This document shows positions 17,873-27,274 of a DNA stretch of 64,000 nt, one piece after another. The notes under the pieces were generated by a model. That model made no database searches, was not told where the DNA came from, and was given only the letters and a program-made list of their open reading frames with translations. Source of the stretch: Sandaracinus amylolyticus (GTDB lineage: Bacteria; Myxococcota_A; Polyangia; Polyangiales; Sandaracinaceae); contig NZ_CP070226.1 in NCBI RefSeq assembly GCF_021631985.1, positions 145,733-209,732 on the forward strand, read 5' to 3'. Positions within the stretch are counted from its first letter, which is position 1. Every line of letters starts with the position of its first letter. The position numbers and the translations under genes are program-made.

Positions 17873-19555
17873 ATGATGTTCTCTCGAAGCTGGATTGCGC
17901 TGCTGACCGCTGCGTTCACCACGGGATTCGCGCTCTGCGTGGTTGCAGTGCGCACCATCGATCGCGGTGCGGAACGTGCCGTCGAGCAGACCCTGCGAGG
18001 CGACGCGGCCCACGTGCGCGAGTGGATCGCGGACGACCGAGCTCAGCTCGATGCCATCGAGTCGATCGCGTCCGCACCGGACATCCGCGCGCTCCTCCGC
18101 GAGGGCGTCGCGCAGGGCTCAACCCTCGACCGCGCCGCGCGTCTGCGCGGCGCGGTCGAGCTCCGCAATCGCCAACTCGACGCCGCAGCAGGCGACGTCG
18201 TGGTCGTCATCGACGCCGAGCAGCGGATCCTCGCGCAGCTCGGTCTGCCGTCGGGCGACCTGGACGCTCGCGCGCGGCAGATGTTGCGTGATGCGTCCAC
18301 CGGACGAACGGGTGGCGATCTCTGGCTGATCGGCGACGACGTTTATCGCGTCACGGCCCGCGCGATCATCGAGGGCGAACGCCATCTCGGCACCATCGCT
18401 CATGGCGAGCGCGTGGACGAGGCGCTCGCGACCTTGATGGCGACTCGGCTCGGCGAAGCCGGTGTCACGATCGTCCGCGGAACGCGCGTCATCGCGAGCG
18501 CATCGAGCGGTGGAACCGCGGCCCGCACGCAGACCGCAGAGCTTGAGGCAGTGATCGGCGCTGCGCACACGACCGCTGCTCCGGCCGCCCCGATCCCTGT
18601 CGCGACCTCGAACGGAGAGACGGCGCTCTACCAGCCGCTGGGAACCGCGCCGGGATCGGACGTCGGGTGTGTCGTGAACCGCGTCGTGCCCCGCCTCGCC
18701 TCGCCGCTCGCGCTGTTCGGTCGCGTATCGGCATCGGAGTGGCTCGGCGCGCTCGCGTCGATGTCGGGGAGCGTCCTCGTGGTTTTCACTGTGCTCGCGT
18801 TCGCGCTCGGACGCTTCCTGCTGTGGTGGGAGAGCGAACGTCAGCTCGCCGCGTTCCGTGAGTCGACACGCCGCCTCGACTCCGGGGAGTGCCTTCAGCT
18901 CGACGATGCGATCTTCTCGGGGCCGCTGCGCCTCGCGGCGCGCGACGTGAACGCCGCGATCGAGAAGGTGCGCGCGGAACGCCTTGCGGAGATGTTCGGG
19001 CCAGTGCCCCCTACGACGCCCGCCGTCGCGCCGACCCCGTCGCCCGCAGTGCGTGCCTCGGTGCCAGACGCAACGTCGGCCGTGCACGCGACGACGCCCG
19101 TCCGTGCGCCCGCTGCAGCGCCCGCAGTCGTGGCGAACGAGGCGAGCGCGGCTGTGATCCCGCCGCGTACGACAGTCGACTCCCTGCGATCGACGATCCC
19201 ATCGATCGCGCTCCTAAACGATCCCGAAGAGGAATCGGAGATCGATCCCGACGAGGACGAGGGATATGACGCGACGATGATCGCGCGGCCTTCAGCAGAT
19301 CTCCTTCGGGCGAGCCGGGACGCACTCGTGCCGCCGGGCGCGGACGCAGCGCTCATGAACGTCTTCGAGGAGTACGTCGCGACCAAACACCGGCGCGGAG
19401 AATCGACGAAGGGCCTGACGTACGAGCGATTCGTGTCGGTGCTCGAGCGGAGTCGTGCGCAATACGTGCAGTCGCACGGGCCCCGGCGCGTCAACTTCGA
19501 AGTCCAGGTGAAGAACGGAAAGACGGTCGTGACCGTCGTCCCCGCAGGGAACTGA
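17873..19555 (+). CDS. MXAN_5187-like membrane sensor protein
   Basis: About 560 residues. There is one N-terminal transmembrane helix (WIALLTAAFTTGFALCVVAV), an extracytoplasmic domain of about 250 residues with a Cache-like arrangement (VVVVIDAEQRILAQLGLP and DLWLIGDDVYRVTAR), and a second helix near 300-320 (SVLVVFTVLAFALGRFLLWW). A cytoplasmic Pro/Ala linker and acidic stretch follow, then a compact end domain (about 490-560) ending VNFEVQVKNGKTVVTVVPAG. That last block resembles the conserved C-terminal domain named after Myxococcus MXAN_5187. No kinase or methyl-acceptor domain is present, so output is unknown. It lies 235 bases after the PP2C gene on the same strand. ATG codons at 17873 and 17876 are both possible. 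Confidence 0.8.
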   Translation: MMFSRSWIALLTAAFTTGFALCVVAVRTIDRGAERAVEQTLRGDAAHVREWIADDRAQLDAIESIASAPDIRALLREGVAQGSTLDRAARLRGAVELRNRQLDAAAGDVVVVIDAEQRILAQLGLPSGDLDARARQMLRDASTGRTGGDLWLIGDDVYRVTARAIIEGERHLGTIAHGERVDEALATLMATRLGEAGVTIVRGTRVIASASSGGTAARTQTAELEAVIGAAHTTAAPAAPIPVATSNGETALYQPLGTAPGSDVGCVVNRVVPRLASPLALFGRVSASEWLGALASMSGSVLVVFTVLAFALGRFLLWWESERQLAAFRESTRRLDSGECLQLDDAIFSGPLRLAARDVNAAIEKVRAERLAEMFGPVPPTTPAVAPTPSPAVRASVPDATSAVHATTPVRAPAAAPAVVANEASAAVIPPRTTVDSLRSTIPSIALLNDPEEESEIDPDEDEGYDATMIARPSADLLRASRDALVPPGADAALMNVFEEYVATKHRRGESTKGLTYERFVSVLERSRAQYVQSHGPRRVNFEVQVKNGKTVVTVVPAGN

Positions 19556-20380
19556 TTGTTGACGGTCTCGTAGATCGATGATGGGTGCAGCCTTCTCGCG
19601 AGCGTGATGACGTCGCGGTAGGCGGCGCGCAGGATGTGGTACCGGTATCGCGTCGGCGAAGAGAGTGACGGGGCCGACGCAGCCACGAGCTCCGCCTTGC
19701 TCGAACGTCTTCGTCCCCGCGCGACGGACCCGGCGCGCAGCCGAGCTGCTTCACAACCCCGCGAATCGAGTGCCCACGCGATGGAGCGCGACGTCGAGAC
19801 GACGACCACGTTCGAGCGCGGTCTACTTCTGTCGGTCGCACGACCGGAGGAGATCCGGTCGCCGCACCGATCACGCGCGCAGCGCGCGAGCGGGCGTCGC
19901 CCGGTGCGCTCGGCGACGCGCCACGAGGCCAGTCCATCGCCACGCCGCTTTGGAGCGCGTGCACGCTGTCAGCTCCACGGCATCGAGGCCTGGGCGTATC
20001 TGCGCGACGTACGTGAATCTCTTGTCGGTTCGGTTCTGTGATGACGTCGGCTCGGGCGACCGAGTTCGTGGTCGAGACTACGCGAGCACTGCCACGCGCA
20101 TCGTCGAGCCCCGGTTGATGAGATCGGACACGCCGGCGGCGGCACGCGCGCGGCGTCTCGTCGCGCGTGAAGTGTCCACGTCGTCACCGAAGTCCGTCCT
20201 GTCCGCTCGGGAGTTGCTCCCGCGCCTCCGCGGGGATTCTCGCGCTACCGTCGCGACAGCCGCGCACGGAAGCGCGGAGCGCGAACCAGCTGAACTACGG
20301 TCGGTTTTACCGTGGCGCAGCGAGCACCCGCTCTACAGTGCGTCGTCGTAAGAAGCTCATCATGCCGTTGTCGCGCGCGT
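19556..20380. other. decayed stretch after MXAN_5187-like gene
   Basis: No intact gene. The only recognisable piece is the IS66-type fragment near 19940-20040. The rest gives only low-complexity Arg/Ala/Ser shadow translations. Confidence 0.3.
19940..20040 (+). pseudogene. IS66 transposase C-terminal fragment
   Basis: The frame gives CQLHGIEAWAYLRDV, matching the conserved C-terminal block of IS66-family transposases, where a similar LHG...AYLRD segment occurs; the larger IS66 fragment in this window has KLHGLDPEAYLRDL. Nothing else of the protein remains in frame. Confidence 0.5.
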
Positions 20381-20429
20381 TCACTCAGGGCGAGCTGCGC
20401 CGGAGGAAACGCACGAGAGCTGCCCGGGA

Positions 20430-20612
20430 TCAAAGTGCATCGCGGGGTCTGCGAGCGCACGGGTTCTCCTCATCACATCGGGCGCAGAAGCCGCCGCGCG
20501 CGCCCTGTGCGTCACATCCGGGGCACGCGCGCTGCGACCGAGAACCGATCCCTGCGCTGGCGGCTTGGGACTCGGCCAATGCACCAGTGCGTTGGATTTC
20601 ATCCATCGACAT
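20430..20612 (-). CDS. possible small zinc-ribbon protein
   Basis: A 60-residue frame with a GAAAGG site touching its ATG. It contains CPGCDAQGARGGFCARC, a two-CxxC zinc-ribbon-like pattern. It lies in otherwise decayed DNA and no family is recognised. It could be chance or the start of a truncated gene. Confidence 0.3.
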   Translation of the reverse strand: MSMDEIQRTGALAESQAASAGIGSRSQRACPGCDAQGARGGFCARCDEENPCARRPRDAL

Positions 20613-20648
20613 CCTTTCAAAGCCAGACCGCGCTCTTCGATCCTTCCG

Positions 20649-21245
20649 TCAATGAGAGCGACTGAACGACATCGTCGTGAGCGAGACCTCCCCGCGTGCA
20701 CTCGCCTCGCCCGCACGTGGGCGAGCAAGGCGAGCGGTCGTGGTCGGCCGATTCCGGAGGCGTGGTCGGCGCACCCGGCGTGCCCTACTGACGCCGAGGA
20801 CGAGCGGCCGGGCGGTCACTCGAGTTTTTTCGACGCGGCGCACGAGTCGCAGCTCGTTCAGCACGAATTCGATTCCGTGCACGCCGCCGGACGACACCGT
20901 GTGTTGGCCCGGGTTCACGGTCGCTTTCAGCCGGAATGGCGCATCGAATGCGCCGTAGAGCTCTCGGTGCGCGGAGACGAAGACCGCAATCGCACCATCG
21001 GGTCGCGAGCGGCCCACTCGTTCACGGTCCGGACGAGATCGTCCCCATCATTGCGATCGCGCGTTCGATCCCACCGTCGTGCTCGCTCATACGCAACGCA
21101 TCCTCTCACCGCGCTGACACCGGAGCATGCACGACGGTCGATGCGTTGAGCTGCGCGAGCGCGCGGCCGGCGGCGTCCCAAATCGAGCCGAGCTCGTGCT
21201 CGAGCAGGCGGACGTTCGATGCTGCGGCACGACGCGCGATCCGCT
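20649..21245 (-). pseudogene. remnants of two unknown genes
   Basis: A minus-strand frame gives SNVRLLEHELGSIWDAAGRA to VVHAPVSAR and stop near 21110. A second frame begins MSEHDGGIERAIAMMGTISS, then in shifted frames gives DLVRTVNEWAARDP and GAIAVFVSAHRELYGAFDAP. These read like real protein pieces with frameshifts. No family is recognised. Confidence 0.35.
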
Positions 21246-21250
21246 AACGC

Positions 21251-22098
21251 TCACTCCACAACGCACTGGCTGGCGCGACACACGAACGGCGCGGCGCACT
21301 CGTGATCGTGCGGGCATAGTCCGCCACGCCGCTGCGGCGCGAGGCACCGCTCCGACTCGCCGATCTCCTCCGAGCGACACACGCCGCTCGCGCAGTCGTT
21401 GACGCCCCATGCGAGCGGATCGCACTCCTGGCCGAACGGGATGAGCGCGCAGCGTCCGTCGATGCACGCCCCGAGCGCGTACGGAGTGCTCGCGTCGCAC
21501 GCATCGCCGATCACGCGCGACTCTACGCAGCGCCCGTCCACGCAGCGCGAACCCGCGACGCACGCCGAGTCGCGCTCGCACGCGCTCGAGGCGCGCACGA
21601 TGGCGATGCACGTGTCGACGACACACCGCGCGCCCGGAGCGCATCCGATTGACGGATCGCATCGCTCGCCAATCGCGGCGGGCGCGACGCATCGGCCACG
21701 GCCAGCGCCGTCCTCGGCCGCGCAGACCAGACCGTCCGCACAATCGTCGATGCCGAGCTCGAGGGGCTGCCTGATGCACGCTGCGCCATCGGGCCGCGGG
21801 CGCTGGCACCGTCGCCCGTCGCTGTGCTCGCCGATCATGCACACGAGACCGGCCGCGCAGCTCGGGGCGCCGCGCGTGGCGTTGCACTCGGTGAACAGCA
21901 GGCCGCAGAGATCTTCGGTGCAGAGCGCGCCCTCCTCACCGAGCTCCACGCACGCGCCCGCGACGCAGCTCGCGCCGGGTTCGCAGTCGTAGAACCCGGA
22001 GCACGGCTCGCCGAGCACCAACCGCCGCGCGCAGCGGCGCGCGCGCGCATCGCAGACCAGGCCTTCGGCGCACGCGGTGTGGAACGGGACCGGATCGC
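21251..22098 (-). pseudogene. Cys-rich exported protein, 5' end lost
   Basis: A frame of about 280 residues built of short Cys repeats ([55 protein letters not shown]) with intervening Gly/Asp-rich loops, as in Dickkopf-like or EGF-like proteins common in myxobacterial lipoproteins. The frame stays open to 22165, but the N-terminal 20 residues (FSIFSHAQERRSAIGT) come from a 41-bp repeat that occurs again at 47.8 kb, so the signal peptide was lost at a rearrangement joint near 22098. It is probably not exported as it stands. The repeats themselves are intact to the stop. Confidence 0.6.
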
Positions 22099-22149
22099 AG
22101 GCGCGGGTTCCAATCGCTGAGCGACGCTCCTGCGCATGTGAGAAGATCG
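22098..22149 (+). repeat. repeat A, copy 1
   Basis: TCCAAT-GCTGAGCGACGCTC and the following bases to AGAAGATCG (41 bp, one mismatch) recur in the same orientation at 47763-47803. The shared tract extends upstream as CAGGCGCGGG with a 2-base length difference. It joins a truncated Cys-rich gene on the left. Confidence 0.7.
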
Positions 22150-22262
22150 AGAAACGCGACGCCATCGAGCTTCGAAAGCCTCATCCAGCGTGTTCGACCG
22201 CCCTCATCCAGCGTGCGCCGAAACCATTTCCATTGTTAGCGAGCAGGTCGGTTGATGGATAT

Positions 22263-22378
22263 CGAGCGCTGATCGCTCACCGTGACACGCCGTGTGAGCG
22301 GGCCTGTTGTGGAAACCGCAACAGTGCGGTCTCGTCGTCACACGCCGCGGCCGATCGCGCGCACGGCCTCGTCGTGCG
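22263..22378 (+). repeat. repeat B, copy 1 (structured noncoding repeat)
   Basis: About 112 bp, roughly 90 percent identical to the reverse complement of 47277-47392. It contains a hairpin TGTTGTGG-AAA-CCGCAACA with one G-T pair, which is fully Watson-Crick in the other copy. No coding frame is conserved at its ends. Confidence 0.65.
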
Positions 22379-22628
22379 CACGAATCCCGTCGTGGCCGCG
22401 ATCGATCGCACGAACCTACGGAGCAGCTTCCGGAGCGTCGCGAGAGCGCGCTCACGGCCGAGTCGGCGAATGCGGAAACGCGACGCGCTTCACCGCGCAG
22501 GCGATCCGGACCGGCCGGCACTGGCCCAGCACGTGCTCCTCTAGCCGCTTGGCGAGTGCGTTGACTGTGCGACCCCCGAGCGTTACTCGGCGCACTCGCC
22601 GCTACAGAGCTTCTGCGTGGGATCCGCT

Positions 22629-22790
22629 ATTCGGGCGATGGCCGCGATCATCCTGGCGCTCGCCGTCGGCTGCGGAGGCGGCGGGACCGCCGACCCGATC
22701 TGCGCGAGCGTCGCTGTCGAGCTGACCAATCCGCATTTGCAGGCCCTCAACGGCTCGGACATCCAAGAATCGCAAGGAGAACGAGATGAT
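22629..22790 (+). pseudogene. truncated lipoprotein start
   Basis: AMAAIILALAVGCGGGGTAD is a clear lipoprotein signal with Cys after VG. The mature part lasts about 30 residues (VAVELTNPHLQALNGSDIQE) and runs into the ribosome-binding site of the next gene, then out of frame. It is probably the 5' remnant of a lipoprotein gene. Confidence 0.4.
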
Positions 22791-23007
22791 TGGCGCAGTG
22801 GTCATGACACTGGCGTTCGTGGCGTGGACGGTGATCAACGGCGCGATCGCGATCGGCCGTCCCATCGGGACGTTTCGCCAGGTGAAAGTGCTCGCGATCT
22901 TCACGCTGCTCCCGCAGCCCTGGGATCGCGTCGTGGGCGCCGGGGTAAACGTGCTCCTGGGTTTGTTCGGGGTCGGAATCTACGTGAAGTACGTGCTGCT
23001 GGGCTGA
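22786..23007 (+). CDS. small membrane protein
   Basis: 73 residues, two predicted membrane helices (MIGAVVMTLAFVAWTVINGA and VVGAGVNVLLGLFGVGIYVK) joined by a short basic loop. AAGGAG lies 7-12 bases before the ATG, making the start convincing. No family is recognised. The two-helix hairpin with an inner positive loop would place both ends outside or both inside the membrane. It stands alone between a truncated lipoprotein and a decayed stretch. Confidence 0.6.
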   Translation: MIGAVVMTLAFVAWTVINGAIAIGRPIGTFRQVKVLAIFTLLPQPWDRVVGAGVNVLLGLFGVGIYVKYVLLG

Positions 23008-23289
23008 GCGCGGATAGGGGCGCGCCTGCGCGTCCCGCTGCGCATCGAGAGCGCGCGAGATCTGGAGCGCGTGCACGCGATCGCGATCCCCGAGTGGATC
23101 CAGCGGACTAGCGAGGCGAGGACGCGCGACGAGCGGCGGTGCGCCGAGCTCGCGTGGCTCGAGCTGCGCGACGCGGTCGCGCCCCGTCTCAACTTCGCGC
23201 AGATCGCCTCGCCTGTCTTTGGCCGCGCCATGCCCACCAGCTCCTCGCGACCGGGCGATGCTGTCGCGTTGCGGGTCCTCGACCGATCT
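23008..23289 (+). other. possible gene fragment
   Basis: A plus-strand frame reads LRIESARDLERVHAIAIPEW and AELAWLELRDAVAPRLNFAQ. It resembles part of a real protein, but it has no clear start and runs antisense into the wHTH gene. No function can be named. Confidence 0.3.
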
Positions 23290-24639
23290 TCAGACGCCGG
23301 TGGGCTCGCTATACGCCGTGTCTTCCACCACGTACTCGAGTTTCCTGCCCTGCGGTTCCTCGCGGCACGCCCCGTCCTCGACGAGTTCGCGGAGGGCCTG
23401 CTGCACGGTGCGCAGCGGAGCATCGAGCTCGGCTGCGACCTCGCGCGCTGTCGATCGCCCATGCCGCGCGAGCACATTCAGCACGCGATCCTCCATCGAG
23501 AGCGCACACCTCGGGTCGGGCACCACGACCGCCTCGCTCACCATCAGCGCGACGCGGCCCGCGCGCGCCTGCACGCGGCCCGCGCTGCCAAGGCGCGCAC
23601 CGATCCGATGCGCGAGCACGCGTAACGTCGCGTCGTGGATCCCCGACTCGTAGGGCGTGCGGTACACGCGGCGGTGCAGCTGCGCGTACTCAACGCCCTC
23701 GTCGCCCGCGAGCGCGAGCATCGCGAGTGCGACGTCCTCGCGACCCGTGCGTCGCTGCGTCGCCACGATCGGCGACGCGCCCGCGAGCGCGAGGCCGGCA
23801 CGCGCCACACGGCGTCCCGCGCCGCGCGGCGTGCGTAGGATCCACGCGGTCGCGTCGTCGTGAGCGCCGCTCACGCCGAGCCCTCCGAGCCCGAGCGGTA
23901 AGGACGCACCCTCGCCGCGCACGAACTCCGCGACGTCCTCGTCGAGCGTGTCGGGATCGAGGTGCGGATCGAGCAGTCCCGTCATCGCGTGCGCGCGGCG
24001 CGAGATCGGACCGAGCGCCGCCGTCGTCACACGCAGGCTCGCGGCGCTCGTGTCGAACGCGCGACGATCGCCGCGCATCGCGGCCTCGAGTACCGCGGCG
24101 AGTGCACTCGCTGCGCGCGCCGCCGGGCACGCGTCATCGGCTTCGGTCCCCGTCCCGATCGCGCCCGACACGAGCAAGCGCTCGCACGCGAGCCACCCCG
24201 ACCATGCGGGAGACACCCATCCGCCGAGCGACTCGAGGATGCGCGTCGCGTGCACCGGCTGTCCCGCCGCCGCGCGCACCCGCGCGAGGGTCACTGCTGC
24301 GAGCGCGTGCGGGCCGCGCAGCCCCTCGGTGCTCGCCATGCGCGCCGCCCGGCGCGCGACGCCGATCGCCTCCTCGATACGATCCTGGTGGAGCAGCGCG
24401 ATCGCGCGAGTGCTCGCGCCGTCGATCACGAGATCTGCAGCGCGCAGCTTTCCTGCATCCGACTCGATCGATGCCGCGTCCTCCTCGCGCCACGGCGTGC
24501 CGCGCAACCACGCGAGCCAGAGCGTCGCAAGACGTGTCTCAAGCTCTCCGCGCGCGCCCTCTGCGAGGCGCGCCGCGCGCGCGAGCCCGGCGCCGTCCCA
24601 GCGCGCGAGGGCGAAGCGCATCGCCTCGATCGCGCTCAC
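23290..24639 (-). CDS. helical-repeat regulator with C-terminal winged helix
   Basis: A 449-residue cytosolic protein. Residues 1-220 are alpha-helical with TPR/SARP-like periodicity (ADLVIDGASTRAIALLHQDR and GPHALAAVTLARVRAAAGQP). The middle holds strands (GAGRRVARAGLALAGASPIV), and a domain around 300-360 resembles a trans_reg_C-like or SARP DNA-binding piece (YAQLHRRVYRTPYESGIHDA, TLRVLAHRIGARLGSAGRV). The last 70 residues form a winged helix (VLNVLARHGRSTAREVAAEL, then RTVQQALRELVEDG). Two DNA-binding-like modules suggest a transcription factor of a myxobacterial family I cannot name. The start is GTG. The reading frame is intact over its length. Confidence 0.65.
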   Translation of the reverse strand: MSAIEAMRFALARWDGAGLARAARLAEGARGELETRLATLWLAWLRGTPWREEDAASIESDAGKLRAADLVIDGASTRAIALLHQDRIEEAIGVARRAARMASTEGLRGPHALAAVTLARVRAAAGQPVHATRILESLGGWVSPAWSGWLACERLLVSGAIGTGTEADDACPAARAASALAAVLEAAMRGDRRAFDTSAASLRVTTAALGPISRRAHAMTGLLDPHLDPDTLDEDVAEFVRGEGASLPLGLGGLGVSGAHDDATAWILRTPRGAGRRVARAGLALAGASPIVATQRRTGREDVALAMLALAGDEGVEYAQLHRRVYRTPYESGIHDATLRVLAHRIGARLGSAGRVQARAGRVALMVSEAVVVPDPRCALSMEDRVLNVLARHGRSTAREVAAELDAPLRTVQQALRELVEDGACREEPQGRKLEYVVEDTAYSEPTGV

Positions 24640-25216
24640 CGAACCGCCGCGCGCGTCATCGAGGCTATCGGGTGCTCATCTTGCCCACGAGAGCCAATAA
24701 TGTTCGTCGCGCAAATCGCACGCACGTGGACCCGATTCGCGCCGTCAATCCAACTTTAGTCGCAGCCTCGCCAGGCTGTTTAGTGCGTGACACATCGCAT
24801 CGGCGAGTGCTTGCATGGATCGCAAGCGAGAACGCTTACTCGGAACGTTAGACTCTGATCAGCGCGACCAGCGTCGCGGCGCGCGCCGCACAAGCAGGCC
24901 GCGTGCCGCGCGATGCGCGGAAGAACACGTCCATCTCTCCCAAGACAGCACGCTACATCTCCCCCGCTCGCGACACGGAGCGTTCGCGAGAGCGGGCGAA
25001 CGATGGGGGCGCGCGCCTGAACCGCCGCTGAAATTCTCGCGAGCGTCGAAGCCCGCCCGGCACAGCTGGCGAGCACGAAACGGACTATGGTGCGGAAGCC
25101 ATTTGCTCACCGTGCGCCCATAGCGCATGCGGCCCGGGCGGCTGTTACGGAAGCTGCGCAGATCATCGCGTACGCGAGGCTGCGGCGCGCCCAGGGTGCG
25201 GAGTCTGCTGCTCATG
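24640..25216. other. stretch without recognisable genes
   Basis: Translations are low-complexity in all frames. I see no hairpin with a T-run, no transposase piece and no RNA gene. Confidence 0.3.
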
Positions 25217-25217
25217 C

Positions 25218-25433
25218 TCATTCTCCGTCGCTGGGCGGAGTGACGTCGATACAGCCGGTGGTCGTCCCCGAGCGCTCCGTGATGCCCTCGCAGAGTTCCG
25301 CGCACTCGGCGTCGACGTCGCAGTGCGGGATGTTGGGGTTGCCGGACTCCGTTCCGAAGCACGCGCGCCCGATGCCCTCGTCGGCCGCCCATCGCGGACG
25401 GACAGAGTGTGCCGTTGCGTGAGGGAAATTCAC
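25218..25433 (-). pseudogene. C-terminal fragment of Cys-containing secreted protein
   Basis: A frame of about 71 residues with RACFGTESGNPNIPHCD, AECAELCEGITERSG and GCIDVTPPSDGE. It reads like the mature end of a myxobacterial Cys-containing lipoprotein. The upstream part is out of frame and has no signal peptide. Confidence 0.4.
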
Positions 25434-25528
25434 GAAGAGGTCGAGCTCGTCGAGGTCGAGCGGCCCGACGTGCTCGCGATGCCGAACCGGTTGTTCGGTG
25501 GCACGCGACGTGCCGATCCCGCGCGCTC

Positions 25529-25702
25529 ATGTCGAGTCTTCTTCGCTTCTCCGCGTGCTTCGCGCTCGCGCTGTCGGGCTGTTTCGTCTCGCACGAGCGA
25601 TCGGGCCCGCCGCCCGAGGATCACCGCGACGGGCGTCGGCGCGTGCACCGCGGAGCTGGACGACGGCGAGTACTTCTGCTCGCCGGACAGCGGTGTGCTC
25701 TA
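25529..25702 (+). pseudogene. short lipoprotein, frameshifted
   Basis: The ATG at 25529 opens SSLLRFSACFALALSGC, a good lipoprotein signal. The frame reads through SHERSGPPPEDHRD and then becomes Arg-rich. A shift restores GVGACTAELDDGEYFCSPDS and a stop at about 25702. The protein would be about 58 residues with a Cys pair. Unknown family. Confidence 0.45.
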
Positions 25703-25952
25703 GGACGGCGCGGCGGGCGGACGCATCGCGGTGTCGGCGACGGGCGGTGATCGTCGCGTTCGCGAGCCCGATGACTCGCAGCGCTGCACGCGTGACGCGG
25801 TGGCGCGCCGGTCCCGGTGTCGATGTCATGATTCCCGCACGGTTAGCACCTCGTGCCCAGCATCGTCGCACGGAGGCTCGCGGCTCTGACAAGCGGACAC
25901 CCGCGGCGGAGCCCGCGTCAGTCGCAGTGGGGAGCCCTCGTCCTGCGCGCGC

Positions 25953-26270
25953 ATGCGCGATGAGCTCGTGAGCGTCGATGCCGATCGCAACCGCTTCCGA
26001 TTCTTCGTGATCGAGCTGCGCGAGGTCCCGATGGGCGGCGCTGAGCTCGTGCGTCGCTGGGGCCGGGTTGGCGCGGAGGGCCGGTGCGAAGTCGAGGCCT
26101 TCGACTCGCTCGCCGCGGCGAGCGTTGCTCGCACCGCGCTCCTCGAGCGACGCAAGCAGCGCGGGTATATCGCGGCGGACCCCGTAGCGATCGCGCTCGT
26201 GCGTCGGATGATGGCAGCTCGCCGTGCAGCTCGCCGGAGTCCGCGCCAGCTCGCGTTTCCGGGCTTCTGA
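25953..26270 (+). CDS. WGR-domain protein
   Basis: 105 residues. Strands FRFFVIELREV and the signature VRRWGRVGAEGRCEVEAFDS define a WGR domain, found in eukaryotic PARPs and in bacterial proteins linked to DNA ends and regulation (for example beside MolR-like proteins). A helix-rich tail (AAASVARTALLERRKQRGYI) completes it. Bacterial single-domain WGR proteins are mostly uncharacterised; DNA or RNA binding is likely. The ATG at 25953 is the first in frame. It is isolated between a broken lipoprotein and a DJ-1-like gene. Confidence 0.85.
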   Translation: MRDELVSVDADRNRFRFFVIELREVPMGGAELVRRWGRVGAEGRCEVEAFDSLAAASVARTALLERRKQRGYIAADPVAIALVRRMMAARRAARRSPRQLAFPGF

Positions 26271-26318
26271 ATCGCGCGTGCGCAGCGTCCGAACGATCCA
26301 CCGGAAGACGAATTCCAT

Positions 26319-26975
26319 GTGGCGCCTGCGCTGATCTTCGGGCAGCCGCCGAACGCAGTTGAGATACAGACGTTCGGCATTTCGTCAGCGGCACAGATCG
26401 TCGCCTTCGACGGGTTCACCGACGTGGACGTCTTCTTGCCCTGGGATTTGTTGAACCGCGTCGACGCGCCCGGGTGGAAGGTGCGCATCCTGGCGGACGC
26501 GCCATCGATCACGTCGATCGCGGGGCTCTCGATCGCGACCCACGGCCGGCTCGAAGAGGCGGCGCGCGCCGACGCGGTCATCATCGCGAGCGGTCCCGGT
26601 TTGCGCCCGAAGCTGCAGGGCACCGAGTTCGCCGGCGCGCTCTCGTTCGATCCTCCGCGCCAGCGGATCGGATCGATGTGCTCGGGCGCGCTCCTCCTCG
26701 CGTCGAAGGGTCTGCTCGAAGGCAAGCGCGCGACGACCTACCCCACGCAACGCGATCGCCTCGCGTCGATGTCGACGAGCCCTTCGTGCGCGAGGGCACG
26801 ATCGCGACGGGCGGCCGGCTGCCTCGCCGCGATCGACCTCGTCGGCTGGATCATCGAAGAGCTCGCCGGCGCCGAGCAGCGCGAGATCGTCCTGCGCTCC
26901 GTCCAACCTGTCGGCCGCGGTCTCGGATTCGACGCTCGCCCCCTCCCGTCCCGCCAGTACACGCCGCAATCGTGA
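26319..26975 (+). pseudogene. DJ-1/PfpI family protein with double frameshift
   Basis: 218 residues. FDGFTDVDVFLPWDLLNRV begins the flavodoxin-like fold, and IGSMCSGALLLASKG contains the nucleophile-elbow Cys (about 121). DLVGWIIEELAGAEQREIVL ends it. Between about 26765 and 26815 the open frame reads MSTSPSCARARSRRAA, while a neighbouring frame gives the expected DVDEPFVREGTIATGG with its oxyanion-site Gly residues. Two compensating indels are the likely cause. DJ-1/PfpI proteins include amidases, isonitrile hydratases and AraC-fused regulators. The N-terminal 25 residues are also unlike the family. It may be a damaged gene or two assembly errors. Confidence 0.7.
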
Positions 26976-27274
26976 CCAGCGTGCTTCTCGCGCGTCGCGC
27001 TGATCGATCGGTCCGGCGGTCCGCCTGCTCTCGCCGTTCGGCCTCGGCTTCTACGCGCGCGGCATCGGCTCGTTCGCGTTCAGCCTGCGCGCGGCCCCGC
27101 GAACGAGCCGCCTCCGCCGCCCACCTCGTGCACGTGGGGCTTCTGCTTCGGCATCGGAGACACCGACTCGCCTCACCTTCTGCCGCGCCGTGCTGGTGCC
27201 CGGCACCGCCGCCGAGCTCGCCGCGGTCGTCGAGGTGGGCATCTCCGGGCCTCACGACGCCCATTCCGCGCTAC
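26976..27274. other. stretch without assignable gene
   Basis: A plus-strand frame reads SPFGLGFYARGIGSFAFSLR, and another TAAELAAVVEVGISGPHDAH. They may be debris of one protein. No family is named. Confidence 0.25.

Noticed and set aside
20860..20900. tRNA-like TTCGATTCCG element
   Set aside because: No cloverleaf can be folded around it; it lies in a protein-like frame remnant.
23139..24851. 570-residue plus-strand frame
   Set aside because: Antisense to the wHTH regulator; mostly Arg/Pro/Ser.
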